Positions 8,048 through 14,348 are shown, counted from the first letter of the stretch. The stretch is 36,636 bases of DNA from Candidatus Giovannonibacteria bacterium RIFCSPLOWO2_02_FULL_43_54 (GCA_001778875.1 MFIK01000045.1:1-36636); one strand, 5' to 3'. The notes: generated by a model not told the origin, from the sequence alone. Made by a program: numbers and translations.

Positions 8048-8431
8048 ATGAAAAAGGTGTATAAAATTTTGATTTTATTTGGAATTCTTCTTGTGGTTTT
8101 TGTGATAGGAACAGTTTTTCTGAAATCACTAGATAATGAAAGGTCAAAAAATCATGACATCCGCAGAGAAGAGGCCGTTAAAAATATCAGTTCGGCTCTA
8201 CAGGATTATGCCAATAAACACAACGGAATGTACCCAGCCGATTTATCAGAACTGCAAAAATTTTTCCCAGATCGCTACTTACCGACATATTTTGGAGAAA
8301 TCTATTATAGGTATAAAAGAATTGACAACAATCATTATTGTTTATATTCCAACCTTGAAACCAGGAAAGATGTTTTCTTTGCCAGTGAGAAGGAAAGTGG
8401 CTTTGGATCAACAGATTGTTCACCGAATTGA
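8048..8431 (+). CDS. Membrane-anchored GspG/pilin-like protein
   Basis: A 127-residue protein with an N-terminal membrane helix (about 6-26) and an exported domain. The segment AVKNISSALQDYANKHNGMYPADLSEL (split here: AVKNISSALQDYAN, then KHNGMYPADLSEL) resembles the conserved helix and YP loop of type II secretion pseudopilin GspG and type IV pilin-like proteins. A clear prepilin peptidase site (G/A then F at position +1, E at +5) is lacking, so it may be anchored and not assembled. Two cysteines in the C-terminal part (YCLYS and TDCSPN) could form a disulfide. It starts immediately after the stop of 7754-8047. Its role in the cassette is unknown. Confidence 0.6.
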   Translation: MKKVYKILILFGILLVVFVIGTVFLKSLDNERSKNHDIRREEAVKNISSALQDYANKHNGMYPADLSELQKFFPDRYLPTYFGEIYYRYKRIDNNHYCLYSNLETRKDVFFASEKESGFGSTDCSPN

Positions 8432-8492
8432 TGAAAGCAAATTTTATTGCGTTTTCTTTTTCTCCTCATCCTCAGATCTTATCGAATAAGAC

Positions 8493-8521
8493 TTGCCGCC
8501 AAAGAAAAACTTGAAATTGTC
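8493..8521 (+). pseudogene. Recombinase N-terminal scrap
   Basis: Twenty-nine bases identical to the recombinase coding strand where it encodes FAAKEKLEIV. In the intact gene this lies just 21 nt before the KTAKEPG scrap found at 7688, at the other inner edge of IR2. The scrap directly abuts IR2-right, so both inner edges of the cassette come from the same small part of the recombinase gene. Confidence 0.85.
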
Positions 8522-8611
8522 AAAAATCAATCCGTAGCCGCCGAATTTTTTGCCCCATCATTTCGCGGCGAAGCCGCAAAATGCGTTCGAACTATCTTTA
8601 AAATAGCGCAC
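8522..8611. repeat. IR2-right, 90-bp inverted repeat
   Basis: Inverted partner of 7598-7687 (two mismatches). Its outer edge runs into a string of short palindromes starting at 8610. Confidence 0.95.
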
Positions 8612-8647
8612 AACGCTTAGCGTTGTTCACGGGACGCTAAGCGTCCC
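8610..8647. repeat. Two palindromes with ACGCTnAGCGT core
   Basis: ACAACGCTTAGCGTTGT (8610-8626) and GGGACGCTAAGCGTCCC (8631-8647) are perfect palindromes apart from the central base. They share the core ACGCTnAGCGT but have different outer stems. Further copies lie inside and after the next gene. Confidence 0.9.
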
Positions 8648-8666
8648 ACAGAAAACGTTTAAATAA

Positions 8667-8945
8667 ATGAATACGTATTACGTTTATATCTTGTTAAGTT
8701 CGATGGACGGCAAGTTATATATTGGCTCAACTCCAGATTTAAAGAAACGTCTTGAAAAACATAATCGTGGCTATGTTTTGGCCACAAAGCATCGCCGACC
8801 AGTTAAACTTATATATTACGAGTCATATTTGCATCCTCGCGACGCTAAGCGTCGCGAGGTATTTCTGAAAGGCGGCAAAGGACATGAACAGCTTAAGGTG
8901 CAGTTGCAAGATAGTTTCAGAGTGATAAAATACAGATATAATTAA
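8667..8945 (+). CDS. GIY-YIG nuclease domain protein
   Basis: A 92-residue single-domain protein of the small GIY-YIG (YhbQ/UvrC-N-like) family. The motif appears as YYVYILL then KLYIGST, followed by LKKRLEKHNRGY with the conserved Arg, and the late motif DAKRREVFLKGG. The family hydrolyses DNA phosphodiester bonds, and stand-alone members are linked to repair or mobile DNA. The length is normal. A 25-bp perfect palindrome (8835-8859) lies within the codons for HPRDAKRREV and is tolerated because it encodes the family's usual charged segment. No SD is seen. It sits among palindromes in the tRNA-Phe island and may act on hairpin DNA, which is inference. Confidence 0.85.
   Translation: MNTYYVYILLSSMDGKLYIGSTPDLKKRLEKHNRGYVLATKHRRPVKLIYYESYLHPRDAKRREVFLKGGKGHEQLKVQLQDSFRVIKYRYN
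8835..8859. repeat. 25-bp palindrome inside the GIY-YIG gene
   Basis: CCTCGCGACGCT-A-AGCGTCGCGAGG: two perfect 12-bp arms around one base, with the same ACGCTnAGCGT core as the intergenic palindromes on both sides of the gene. Confidence 0.95.
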
Positions 8946-8954
8946 AGTATCGGC

Positions 8955-8990
8955 TCCACGCTGAGCGTGGACATAATAACGCTAAGTGTT
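8955..8990. repeat. Two further ACGCTnAGCGT-type palindromes
   Basis: TCCACGCTGAGCGTGGA (8955-8971) is a perfect palindrome apart from the central base. AACGCTAAGTGTT (8978-8990) is a decayed copy. Just downstream, GCCTACCGGCAGGC (9009-9022) is another, imperfect palindrome of a GC-rich type also seen inside ileS (17464-17480). Confidence 0.8.
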
Positions 8991-9033
8991 ACTCGCCTAC
9001 CAGCCCCCGCCTACCGGCAGGCAGGTCTGGATG

Positions 9034-9070
9034 GAACCATATTTTAATTTTGGGGGAAGAAATTTTTTTA
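9034..9070 (+). other. Degenerate copy of the 7724-7753 recombinase junction
   Basis: GAACCATATTTT (9034-9045) followed by a GGGGAA-AGAAA-TTTT pattern repeats the order seen at 7724-7753, with small insertions. Together with the scrap at 9608-9635 it brackets the SET gene the way recombinase scraps bracket cassette 2. It favours the SET start codon at 9100 over upstream ATGs. Confidence 0.5.
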
Positions 9071-9099
9071 ATCCTTTCCCTGATGGATTTTCTAAAATT

Positions 9100-9606
9100 A
9101 TGCTCATTAAAGACCATGGTCGCATCTTTGACCTCAAAGTTCCAAAAACTATAAAATTTGTTTATGTTTGTGGTAAAGGCCTTTCGCTCTTTGCGAATAA
9201 AAGATTCAAGGAAGGCGACAAAATAATTTACTTGAAGGGAAAGCTGATAGACATAAACAAAGTAAATCCTTCGCCCGAAACCATACAGATAAGTGACAAC
9301 AAGTTTCTTGATAGCAGAGATTATGTTCCAGAAGATTTTATCAGTCATAGCTGTGTGCCCAATGCCAAATTTGATCTGGTTAAACGGCAGGTTATCGCCA
9401 TTAAAAATATTTCCAAAAACGAAGAAATAACTTTCAACTATCTTACCACAGAGTGGGATATGAAAAAATGGGGTACTGATTTTAAATGTATTTGCGGTTC
9501 GAAAAATTGTTTTGGTCATATTAATGGTTTTAAATATTTATCTCGCGCAGAGAAGCTAAAATTGAAACCGCTTTTATCTCCTTTGCTTTTAAAGAAAATT
9601 TCATAA
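9100..9606 (+). CDS. SET-domain protein-lysine methyltransferase-like protein
   Basis: A 168-residue protein consisting of a SET domain. GKGLSLFANKRFKEGDKI matches the N-terminal SET strands. Then come ISHSCVPNAKF (the NHSCxPN-type motif with S for N), NEEITFNYL (the catalytic-Tyr GEELTxDY motif) and a post-SET zinc cluster FKCICGSKNCFGHINGF. SET proteins transfer methyl groups from SAM to lysine side chains; bacterial ones modify ribosomal, chromatin-like or host proteins. The start is uncertain: upstream in-frame ATGs at 8986 and 9031 fall in repeat DNA. It lies between recombinase scraps, which suggests it arrived as cargo, and it has no obvious partner gene. Confidence 0.8.
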   Translation: MLIKDHGRIFDLKVPKTIKFVYVCGKGLSLFANKRFKEGDKIIYLKGKLIDINKVNPSPETIQISDNKFLDSRDYVPEDFISHSCVPNAKFDLVKRQVIAIKNISKNEEITFNYLTTEWDMKKWGTDFKCICGSKNCFGHINGFKYLSRAEKLKLKPLLSPLLLKKIS

Positions 9607-9607
9607 T

Positions 9608-9635
9608 GAATTTGCCGCCAAAGAAAAACTTGAAA
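9608..9635 (+). pseudogene. Recombinase N-terminal scrap, second copy
   Basis: Twenty-eight bases identical to the recombinase coding strand encoding EFAAKEKLE, overlapping the same region as the scrap at 8493-8521. It starts 2 bp after the SET stop codon. The repeated retention of exactly this segment after each cargo gene points to a recombination boundary. Confidence 0.85.
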
Positions 9636-9715
9636 CCCGCCTGCATCAGCTATGCTGAAAGCATTGCGGGCAGGTTGTTATCAGCGTGGCGGAGCCGCGG
9701 GATATTCACAATGCA

Positions 9716-9744
9716 TTGATTTCTTATCCGACTAGTGCTAATGT
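9716..9744 (+). promoter_or_regulatory. Promoter of the candidate small RNA
   Basis: -35 TTGATT (9716-9721), 17-bp spacer, -10 TAATGT (9739-9744) with a TG extension (TGC at 9736-9738). The predicted start is at about 9751, exactly the first base of the outer stem of the structured element. Confidence 0.55.
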
Positions 9745-9750
9745 AAAAAG

Positions 9751-9840
9751 GTGCTTGTGGGCGCAAGCCCCGTTCAGCTAAGGATTTCCTAAGCTGAAGG
9801 CAAGCACGACAAAGATACTGCATTTATATGCGGTGTTTTT
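9751..9840 (+). ncRNA. Candidate ~90-nt structured small RNA with three-way junction
   Basis: An outer stem GTGCTTG/CAAGCAC (9751-9757 with 9801-9807) encloses two hairpins. One is GGGC-GCAA-GCCC (9759-9770), a GNRA tetraloop. The other is TTCAGCT/AGCTGAA (73-79 with 92-98 of the 9700s) extended by AGG/CCT across an A-A mismatch. Only a few unpaired bases separate the helices, so this is a compact three-way junction. An intrinsic terminator hairpin follows (ACTGCAT/ATGCGGT, 9817-9834) with five Ts. A promoter is positioned so that transcription begins at the outer stem. I match it to no known RNA class. No open frame is present. It is convergent with 9843-10301, whose stop lies 3 bp beyond. 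Confidence 0.6.
9817..9840 (+). terminator. Intrinsic terminator of the candidate small RNA
   Basis: 7-bp stem (one T-G wobble) with loop TTAT, followed by GTTTTTG. There is no T-run on the other strand, so it serves the plus strand. Confidence 0.7.
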
Positions 9841-9842
9841 GT

Positions 9843-10301
9843 TTATCCGTCTTCTATTCCGCTGTCGTAGAGTGTCTGCCCTCCCCTTAGTTTGGAATCC
9901 GGCATCACGCTCCAAAAAGTAACGTTGCCGTCGCCAACTCGTCTCAAGATCGTCCGGATCTTTATTTTGTTTTCACCGACAATAGCAACAAACCCCCAGT
10001 ATTCAGCTTCTTTGGTTCGTGATAAACCATCTTTTCCTTTCTTGCCTACAGCTACGAACTCTTTTCTATGCTCCTGCAAAGTTCCGGAGTTCTTGATAAC
10101 CGTGATTGCCAAAGGCAGGAGACTAAATTTCAGAAGTTGCTCCTGCTTATCTCTTTCCCGCCTTGCCGAAAACTGCAGATGGTGAAAACCATCGGAATTG
10201 AAAACGACTTCGCTTTTCAAATACGGATTATGTATTTTTTGCTGAGCATCGTATATCGCCCTAGCCTTAACTTTTCTTTCATTGAAATAATCTGGATCCA
10301 T
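9843..10301 (-). CDS. Hypothetical small protein, possibly a nuclease-like domain
   Basis: A 152-residue cytoplasmic protein with no signal or membrane segment. Notable pieces are GFHHLQFSARRERD, LPLAITVIKNSGTLQE, YWGFVAIVGENKIKIRTILRR and GDGNVTFWSVMP. The mix of a His-containing strand, conserved Arg residues and a final FWS motif is reminiscent of small RNase-like toxin or PBECR-type domains. I cannot assign it. The start is supported by a -10 box TATGAT (10311-10316, minus strand) with TTGCGC 16 bp upstream and the absence of an SD. Immediately upstream in this frame is a stop codon, so a frameshifted extension into the frame at 10302-10660 cannot be excluded. It is convergent with the candidate small RNA. 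Confidence 0.5.
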   Translation of the reverse strand: MDPDYFNERKVKARAIYDAQQKIHNPYLKSEVVFNSDGFHHLQFSARRERDKQEQLLKFSLLPLAITVIKNSGTLQEHRKEFVAVGKKGKDGLSRTKEAEYWGFVAIVGENKIKIRTILRRVGDGNVTFWSVMPDSKLRGGQTLYDSGIEDG

Positions 10302-10660
10302 ATCGGTTTAATCATATTCTTTTTCGCATTTTGCGCAAATTTTATCCTAAGCTTATTACCAACGGCAAGTAACCCTTTCTTGTGAGGGGTTCTTACTTTG
10401 CTATGATTGCCACACAAGAAATTTACGCAGCTAACCCATCCGTGGTCTCTGCGGGCGGATTTGTTTTGAAATACTTTACGAGCTTTCGAAGCAATCTGTC
10501 CCAAGTTCGAGGTATGTCCTGATGCGGGGCACCAGAAAGGAAAAGTCAAATAGTTTTGGTTCGCCTCGCGGAGTTTATCCGCCATTTCGGCGGACTCGGC
10601 GACTAATTGGTATTCAATTTTCGGGACAAATCTGTTGATAAAGCGTCCGCTAAGAGCATA
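10217..10660 (-). pseudogene. Decayed serine-recombinase tail and att-like remnant
   Basis: An open minus-strand frame upstream of 9843-10301. Its first part reads FVPKIEYQLVAES, then YLTFPFWC. This parallels the intact recombinase tail FSPKTPYDLVAER then DLSFPNWC. At the corresponding DNA position, GCACCAGAAAGGAAAAGTCAA (10529-10549) resembles the tRNA-Phe junction GCACCAGTTGGGAAAAGACAA (5997-6017). The sequence just left of it (10505-10534) has a GTTCGAGG and GGGGCACCA arrangement like a tRNA 3' half, but no cloverleaf forms. The rest of the frame has a Cys/His-containing segment of unknown origin. Best read as the far boundary of an older integration. No start codon with an initiation signal is seen. 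This covers most of the gene-poor stretch 10302-10716. Confidence 0.5.
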
Positions 10661-10716
10661 CTAGACAGTATTTTGGCGCTGTGCTATATATAATTGATTC
10701 CAAAAGGAGGAAAAAT

Positions 10717-11142
10717 GTGAAGAGATTGTATTTCGGCAGTCCGATAAGTATTTATGGTTCGGAGCTCGACTTGAAATTGACCGGAATTATTGAAAGGGAA
10801 TTCCGGGACTGGGAGATAGAAAATCCGAATCAGCAAAAGCATAAGGACGGTTATCAGTTGTGGAAACGGAATACTGGGCGTGGAATGGATTACTATTTCC
10901 GGGAAGTATTGCCAAAATGCGACGGAGGAATTTTCCTTCCATTCAGGGACGGTAAATGGGGGGTGGGAGTTTTTGGAGAATGCGAATTTTTGCGCAAAGA
11001 CGCAAAACCGGTCTGGGAAATCACGCATAACGGAGTCGTTTCCCTCGTTATTTTTTGGGAGACTGTTAAAAAAAGAGCTCTTTCGGTTGAAGAGACGCGC
11101 GCGCGGGTTTACGGTGCGGACGGAAAAGTTTTAGTTTATTAA
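10717..11142 (+). CDS. Nucleoside 2-deoxyribosyltransferase-like protein
   Basis: A 141-residue protein starting at GTG 10717, chosen because AGGAGG (10705-10710) lies 6 nt upstream and the frame before it has no other signal; a TATAAT lies at 10689-10694. The order of motifs fits the NDT-like Rossmann family: KRLYFGSPIS at the N-terminus, a mid segment WEIENPNQ, GMDYYFREVLPKCDG with the acidic active-site region, then GKWGVGVFGECEFL and a PVWEI strand. Relatives transfer deoxyribosyl groups between bases or act as damaged-nucleotide hydrolases. The specific substrate is not evident. It is a single-gene unit closed by a terminator at 11166-11199 and the first intact gene right of the island. 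Confidence 0.6.
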   Translation: MKRLYFGSPISIYGSELDLKLTGIIEREFRDWEIENPNQQKHKDGYQLWKRNTGRGMDYYFREVLPKCDGGIFLPFRDGKWGVGVFGECEFLRKDAKPVWEITHNGVVSLVIFWETVKKRALSVEETRARVYGADGKVLVY

Positions 11143-11165
11143 GCCTTGCGATAATCGCATGGCTT

Positions 11166-11199
11166 GCCCGACTGAAATCATTCTGGCGGGCTTTTTTTT
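11166..11199 (+). terminator. Intrinsic terminator
   Basis: GCCCG (11166-11170) pairs with CGGGC (11187-11191), followed by eight Ts. It ends the 10717-11142 unit just before the argS promoter. Confidence 0.75.
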
Positions 11200-11227
11200 A
11201 TCGCAATTTTAAGCTACATTAAAGCTA

Positions 11228-12742
11228 ATGTTCATGGCGCAGATCAAAGAAGAAATAGGGAAAATAGTGGGCGACGAGATTGTCTTTTCGGTCGAGCGGC
11301 CGGAAGATCCGGAGCATGGCGATTATTCGTCCAACGTCGCCTTGGTGCTCTCTAAGAAAGAAGGTAAAAATCCAAAAGAAGTCGCGGAGCGCATTAAAGA
11401 CCAACTTGGAAGCTCGGCTTCCAAGTTCGGATTTTTAGAGAAAGTTGAGGTTGCAGGACCGGGATTTCTGAATTTTTTTCTTGCAAAAAAAGCTCTAATT
11501 CAGGCACTTGGAAACCCGGTTTCCAAGTTAACAAAAAAGCAGAAAATTAATATCGAATTTGTTTCGGCAAATCCAACGGGGCCTTTGACGATGGCCAACG
11601 GCAGGGGGGGCTTTTACGGGGACGCGCTCGCGAACATTTTTGAGGCCTTGGGCCACAATGTTACGCGCGAATACTATATTAATGATGCGGGGAACCAGAT
11701 AAAGCTTTTGGGCGAGAGCATTTTAGCGGCGGACGGAAAGATTCCCCCGCGCGAAGAATTTTATAAAGGAGAATATATCAAAAAATTAAAAGGAAAAACG
11801 GCAAAGCAAGCGACCGCAATTTTACTGAAAGAAATTAAATCATCTCTTAAAAAAGCAGGCGTTAAATTTGATGTTTGGTTTTCGGAAGATAAAAATTTGC
11901 ACAAAAAAGGCGAACTCAAAAAAGTTCTTGAATTTTTGAACAAAAAACACGCAATCAAAGAGAAAGAAGGCGCGTTGTGGTTGGGAGATGCCGTTGTAAT
12001 TAAATCTGACAAAAACCCGACATATTTTTTGGCTGACCTCGCGTACCATTATGATAAATTCATAAAAAGAAAATTTGATATCGCGGTAGATGTCTGGGGA
12101 GCGGACCACCACGGTTATATAGAAAGGATGAAAAATGGAGTTGAGGCGATTGGAGTTTCGCCTGACCGGCTAAAAATAATAATAATGCAGCTTGTACGTT
12201 TGGTTTCCGGCGGAAAAGAAGTTAAAATGTCTAAGCGCACAGGAGAATTTGTTACGCTTGATGAATTGTTAAAAGATGTCGGGGTTGATGCGGTGCGGTG
12301 GTTTTTTTTGGAACGGAGCCCGAATACACATATGGATTTTGATATGGATTTTGCAAGGGAGCGGTCAAAGAAAAATCCCGTATACTATGTTCAATACGCG
12401 CACGCGAGGGCGTGTAGTATTTTGAGGAATGGTAAGCAGGTCAAATTTAGGACATCCGATGTCCAAATATTAAAAGAGACAGAAGAACTTGCGCTTATCA
12501 AAAAAATTCTCCAGCTTCCGGAAATTATCGAGGATATTGCAAGTGATTATCAAGTACATCGCCTGACACGCTATGCTTATGAGTTTGCACAGACTTTCAC
12601 TAATTTTTATGAGAAGCATTTGGTAATTGATAAAAAAAACAGGGAGCTCACGCAAGCCCGCCTTGCTTTGGTGTTTGCCACAAAAAAAACTTTAAAGCAA
12701 ACGCTCGGTTTAATGGGAATTTCGGCTCCCGAAAAAATGTAA
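11228..12742 (+). CDS. argS: Arginyl-tRNA synthetase with altered HIGH motif
   Basis: Class I synthetase of 504 aa charging tRNA-Arg. The N-terminal tRNA-binding domain is followed by the catalytic core with [16 protein letters not shown]. The usual HxGH signature here reads T121-M-A-N124, lacking both histidines. KMSKR is intact at 333-337, and the C-terminal DALR anticodon-binding domain is present with its usual arrangement. [14 protein letters not shown] and [10 protein letters not shown] are the expected ArgRS signatures, so the identity is secure. Two 23-25-bp palindromes (11403-11427 and 11506-11528) lie in frame in the N-terminal part and encode LGSSASK and LGNPVSK. TACATT at 11215-11220 lies 7 nt before the start and there is no SD, so initiation is probably leaderless. 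rdgB follows 4 nt after the stop. Confidence 0.95.
   Translation: MFMAQIKEEIGKIVGDEIVFSVERPEDPEHGDYSSNVALVLSKKEGKNPKEVAERIKDQLGSSASKFGFLEKVEVAGPGFLNFFLAKKALIQALGNPVSKLTKKQKINIEFVSANPTGPLTMANGRGGFYGDALANIFEALGHNVTREYYINDAGNQIKLLGESILAADGKIPPREEFYKGEYIKKLKGKTAKQATAILLKEIKSSLKKAGVKFDVWFSEDKNLHKKGELKKVLEFLNKKHAIKEKEGALWLGDAVVIKSDKNPTYFLADLAYHYDKFIKRKFDIAVDVWGADHHGYIERMKNGVEAIGVSPDRLKIIIMQLVRLVSGGKEVKMSKRTGEFVTLDELLKDVGVDAVRWFFLERSPNTHMDFDMDFARERSKKNPVYYVQYAHARACSILRNGKQVKFRTSDVQILKETEELALIKKILQLPEIIEDIASDYQVHRLTRYAYEFAQTFTNFYEKHLVIDKKNRELTQARLALVFATKKTLKQTLGLMGISAPEKM
11403..11427. repeat. In-frame palindrome in argS, family A
   Basis: AACTTGGAAGC-TCG-GCTTCCAAGTT: a perfect 11-bp stem with 3-nt loop, read as QLGSSASKF. 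It shares outer arms and reading frame with 11506-11528 and with 35355-35377 in leuS. Confidence 0.95.
11506..11528. repeat. In-frame palindrome in argS, family A, second copy
   Basis: ACTTGGAAAC-CCG-GTTTCCAAGT: a perfect 10-bp stem, read as LGNPVSKL, in the same phase as the copy 103 bp upstream. Confidence 0.95.
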
Positions 12743-12746
12743 ACTT

Positions 12747-13283
12747 ATGCCGCTCTATTTTATAACCGGAAATAAAAATAAATTTAACGAGGTAAAATCA
12801 GTTTTACCGGATATTGAGCACTTGGATATGGATTTGCCGGAAATTCAGGATGTCGACGCGCATAAAGTTGTAAAAGCAAAGCTATTGTCCGCGTTTGAAC
12901 ATAAAAAGGGAGAATTTATTGTCGAAGATACGAGCCTGTATCTGGATTGCTTAAATGGTCTGCCTGGGCCATTGGTTAAGTGGTTTCAAAAAACTATTGG
13001 AATAGAGGGAATCGCGGATTTGGCCGAAAAATTCGGCAATGACGGAGCTCTGGCAAAAACAGTGATCGGATACGCAAAAAATCCGGAAGAGATATATTTT
13101 TTTGAAGGAGCGGTTTCCGGAACAATCGTTCCGCCGATAGGAGAGCATAAATTCGGCTGGGACCCGATATTTCAGCCTGATGGGCATACAAAAACTTTCG
13201 CGGAAATGGATGATGAAGAAAGAATGTCCCTCAAAATGCGCCGCATCGCCACGTTGAAATTGAAAGAATTTTTGGATATTTGA
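12747..13283 (+). CDS. rdgB: RdgB/HAM1-type non-canonical purine NTP pyrophosphatase
   Basis: A 178-residue member of the Ham1/ITPase family, which hydrolyses dITP, XTP and similar nucleotides to monophosphates and so keeps damaged bases out of DNA and RNA. It begins with the signature [28 protein letters not shown] matches the conserved active-site segment (VxDxSGLxVxALxGxPGv/i), with the acidic residues kept, and [11 protein letters not shown] matches the late motif. The length is slightly short for the family but complete. It lies 4 nt downstream of argS and probably shares its transcript. The start ATG is preceded by no clear SD. Confidence 0.9.
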   Translation: MPLYFITGNKNKFNEVKSVLPDIEHLDMDLPEIQDVDAHKVVKAKLLSAFEHKKGEFIVEDTSLYLDCLNGLPGPLVKWFQKTIGIEGIADLAEKFGNDGALAKTVIGYAKNPEEIYFFEGAVSGTIVPPIGEHKFGWDPIFQPDGHTKTFAEMDDEERMSLKMRRIATLKLKEFLDI

Positions 13284-13336
13284 ATTGATACTCCGGAGGA
13301 AATGTGATAATTTGTTCTTAGAAGAAGCTGGCAAAT

Positions 13337-13507
13337 GTGAAAAGAATTTTGATATTATTTTTTGTCGTGCTGGTTTTGGCAATTTTGGGATTATTCGGAT
13401 TTGCCGGAGTAGCGACCAATGCAACATTGATATTATGCGCTGTATTTTTTATGCTCGCCGTAATGGACCTTTTGAGATGGCTGGCAGACGGAAACCCGCC
13501 CGATTGA
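13337..13507 (+). CDS. Small membrane protein, possibly DUF1328-like
   Basis: A 56-residue frame starting at GTG (an ATG two bases upstream is immediately followed by a stop). Two hydrophobic helices (about residues 3-24 and 29-47) flank LGLFGFAGVATNAT, which resembles the GFGGIAG turn of DUF1328/YtjA proteins. It ends with a charged tail, RWLADGNPPD. TGTGATAAT upstream (about 13305-13313) could be a promoter element, but initiation signals are weak. Called from hydropathy and motif resemblance; the overlapping frame 13285-13614 is Cys/Arg-rich and unlikely to be real. Confidence 0.5.
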   Translation: MKRILILFFVVLVLAILGLFGFAGVATNATLILCAVFFMLAVMDLLRWLADGNPPD

Positions 13508-13604
13508 CACGTCAATGGAGATGTAATACTTTTGAGGCAGGTGAGATTTTTAATATGTGGCCCGCCAGAGCCGGGCTTTGCAGAGCCCGAAAAAAAGTGA
13601 CCCG

Positions 13605-13904
13605 ATGCCGATAAAGGATATTTTGATACTATTAATGTTTCCGGTATGCGGAGTTTTGGCCTGCGGTCTTTTTTTGGGAGACATTTCGGAAGAATTTGAA
13701 AAATATTATAACGCAAACGGGCCGATTACTTTTAAGAACGCCAAGCGCGCTTTTAGAGCATTTCTGACTTCGGCGCTTATTGCCAAGGCGGTCTTGGGCG
13801 TATATGCGTTTCCGGCCGCCGTTGTTTATAAATTATGGATGAAAGAAGATTTTAATTTCAGATTTTCCCTGCCTAAAGATTTCTGGACAAAATATTTTAA
13901 ATAG
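13605..13904 (+). CDS. Small two-helix membrane protein
   Basis: A 99-residue protein from the ATG at 13605. The upstream extension to 13557 passes through a GGGCT/AGCCC hairpin and looks non-coding. Helix 1 spans about 4-24 and contains CGVLACGLFLG. A soluble stretch, DISEEFEKYYNANGPITFKNAKRAF, is followed by helix 2 at about 52-78. The tail is basic and aromatic. I recognise no family. It lies with the two neighbouring membrane-protein genes between rdgB and ileS. The exact start is uncertain. Confidence 0.55.
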   Translation: MPIKDILILLMFPVCGVLACGLFLGDISEEFEKYYNANGPITFKNAKRAFRAFLTSALIAKAVLGVYAFPAAVVYKLWMKEDFNFRFSLPKDFWTKYFK

Positions 13905-13954
13905 GTTGCTTTTTTGTTCGGGAATGCTAGGTTTTGGTAAGATTCGCCGGCTGA

Positions 13955-14338
13955 ATGAAAGGTTTGTCTTTGGATTTTTTGATGCTGCTCATAGGCAACA
14001 TTTTTCTGTACCAGATATTTTTTTGGCTGATCGATGTTCCTGGCACAAAGAAGCTTCTTGGCTTGCAGACGGATTCATTGTGGCTTTATACTGCTTATTT
14101 TTCGTTTATTTCCATGTTTGTCGCATACCCGGCTGTTTATTTGATCCATATGGCAATTGTACGGCAGTCATTGGTAAATATTGATGTAAAAGTAATTGTG
14201 ATGTTGATATGGCTTGCTAATCCGGTTGCTCTCTTTATTTCGGAATATTTCAACCGCGGCCAGTTGAATTTATCTCTACGGGTTGTAATTGGATTTTTAC
14301 TCATGGCCGCGGCGCAAGTTGTGATGCGCTGGAAATGA
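13955..14338 (+). CDS. Hypothetical four-helix membrane protein
   Basis: A 127-residue, very hydrophobic protein. Likely helices are at about 5-26, 41-68, 76-93 and 104-123, with short loops VPGTKKLLGLQTDS and SEYFNRGQLNLS. There are no soluble domains and no recognised motif. A TGCTAGGTT box (about 13925-13933) upstream could be the promoter. No SD is visible. The overlapping frame 13906-14184 is a shadow. The stop is followed within 11 bp by an intrinsic terminator (14349-14371). With 13337-13507 and 13605-13904 it forms a run of three small membrane-protein genes. Confidence 0.6.
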   Translation: MKGLSLDFLMLLIGNIFLYQIFFWLIDVPGTKKLLGLQTDSLWLYTAYFSFISMFVAYPAVYLIHMAIVRQSLVNIDVKVIVMLIWLANPVALFISEYFNRGQLNLSLRVVIGFLLMAAAQVVMRWK

Positions 14339-14348
14339 AAATTTTAAG

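Noticed and set aside
10470-10534. A third tRNA ending at GGGGCACCA
   Set aside because: A T-loop-like GTTCGAGG and terminal CACCA are present, but no acceptor, D or anticodon stems can be formed. At most a fossil 3' end.
13285-13614. 109-aa Cys/Arg-rich frame after rdgB
   Set aside because: The overlapping frame 13337-13507 encodes a clean two-helix membrane protein and is the better candidate.
13906-14184. 92-aa frame overlapping the four-helix membrane protein
   Set aside because: It is a shadow in another phase of 13955-14338, with Cys/His-rich composition unlike its neighbours.
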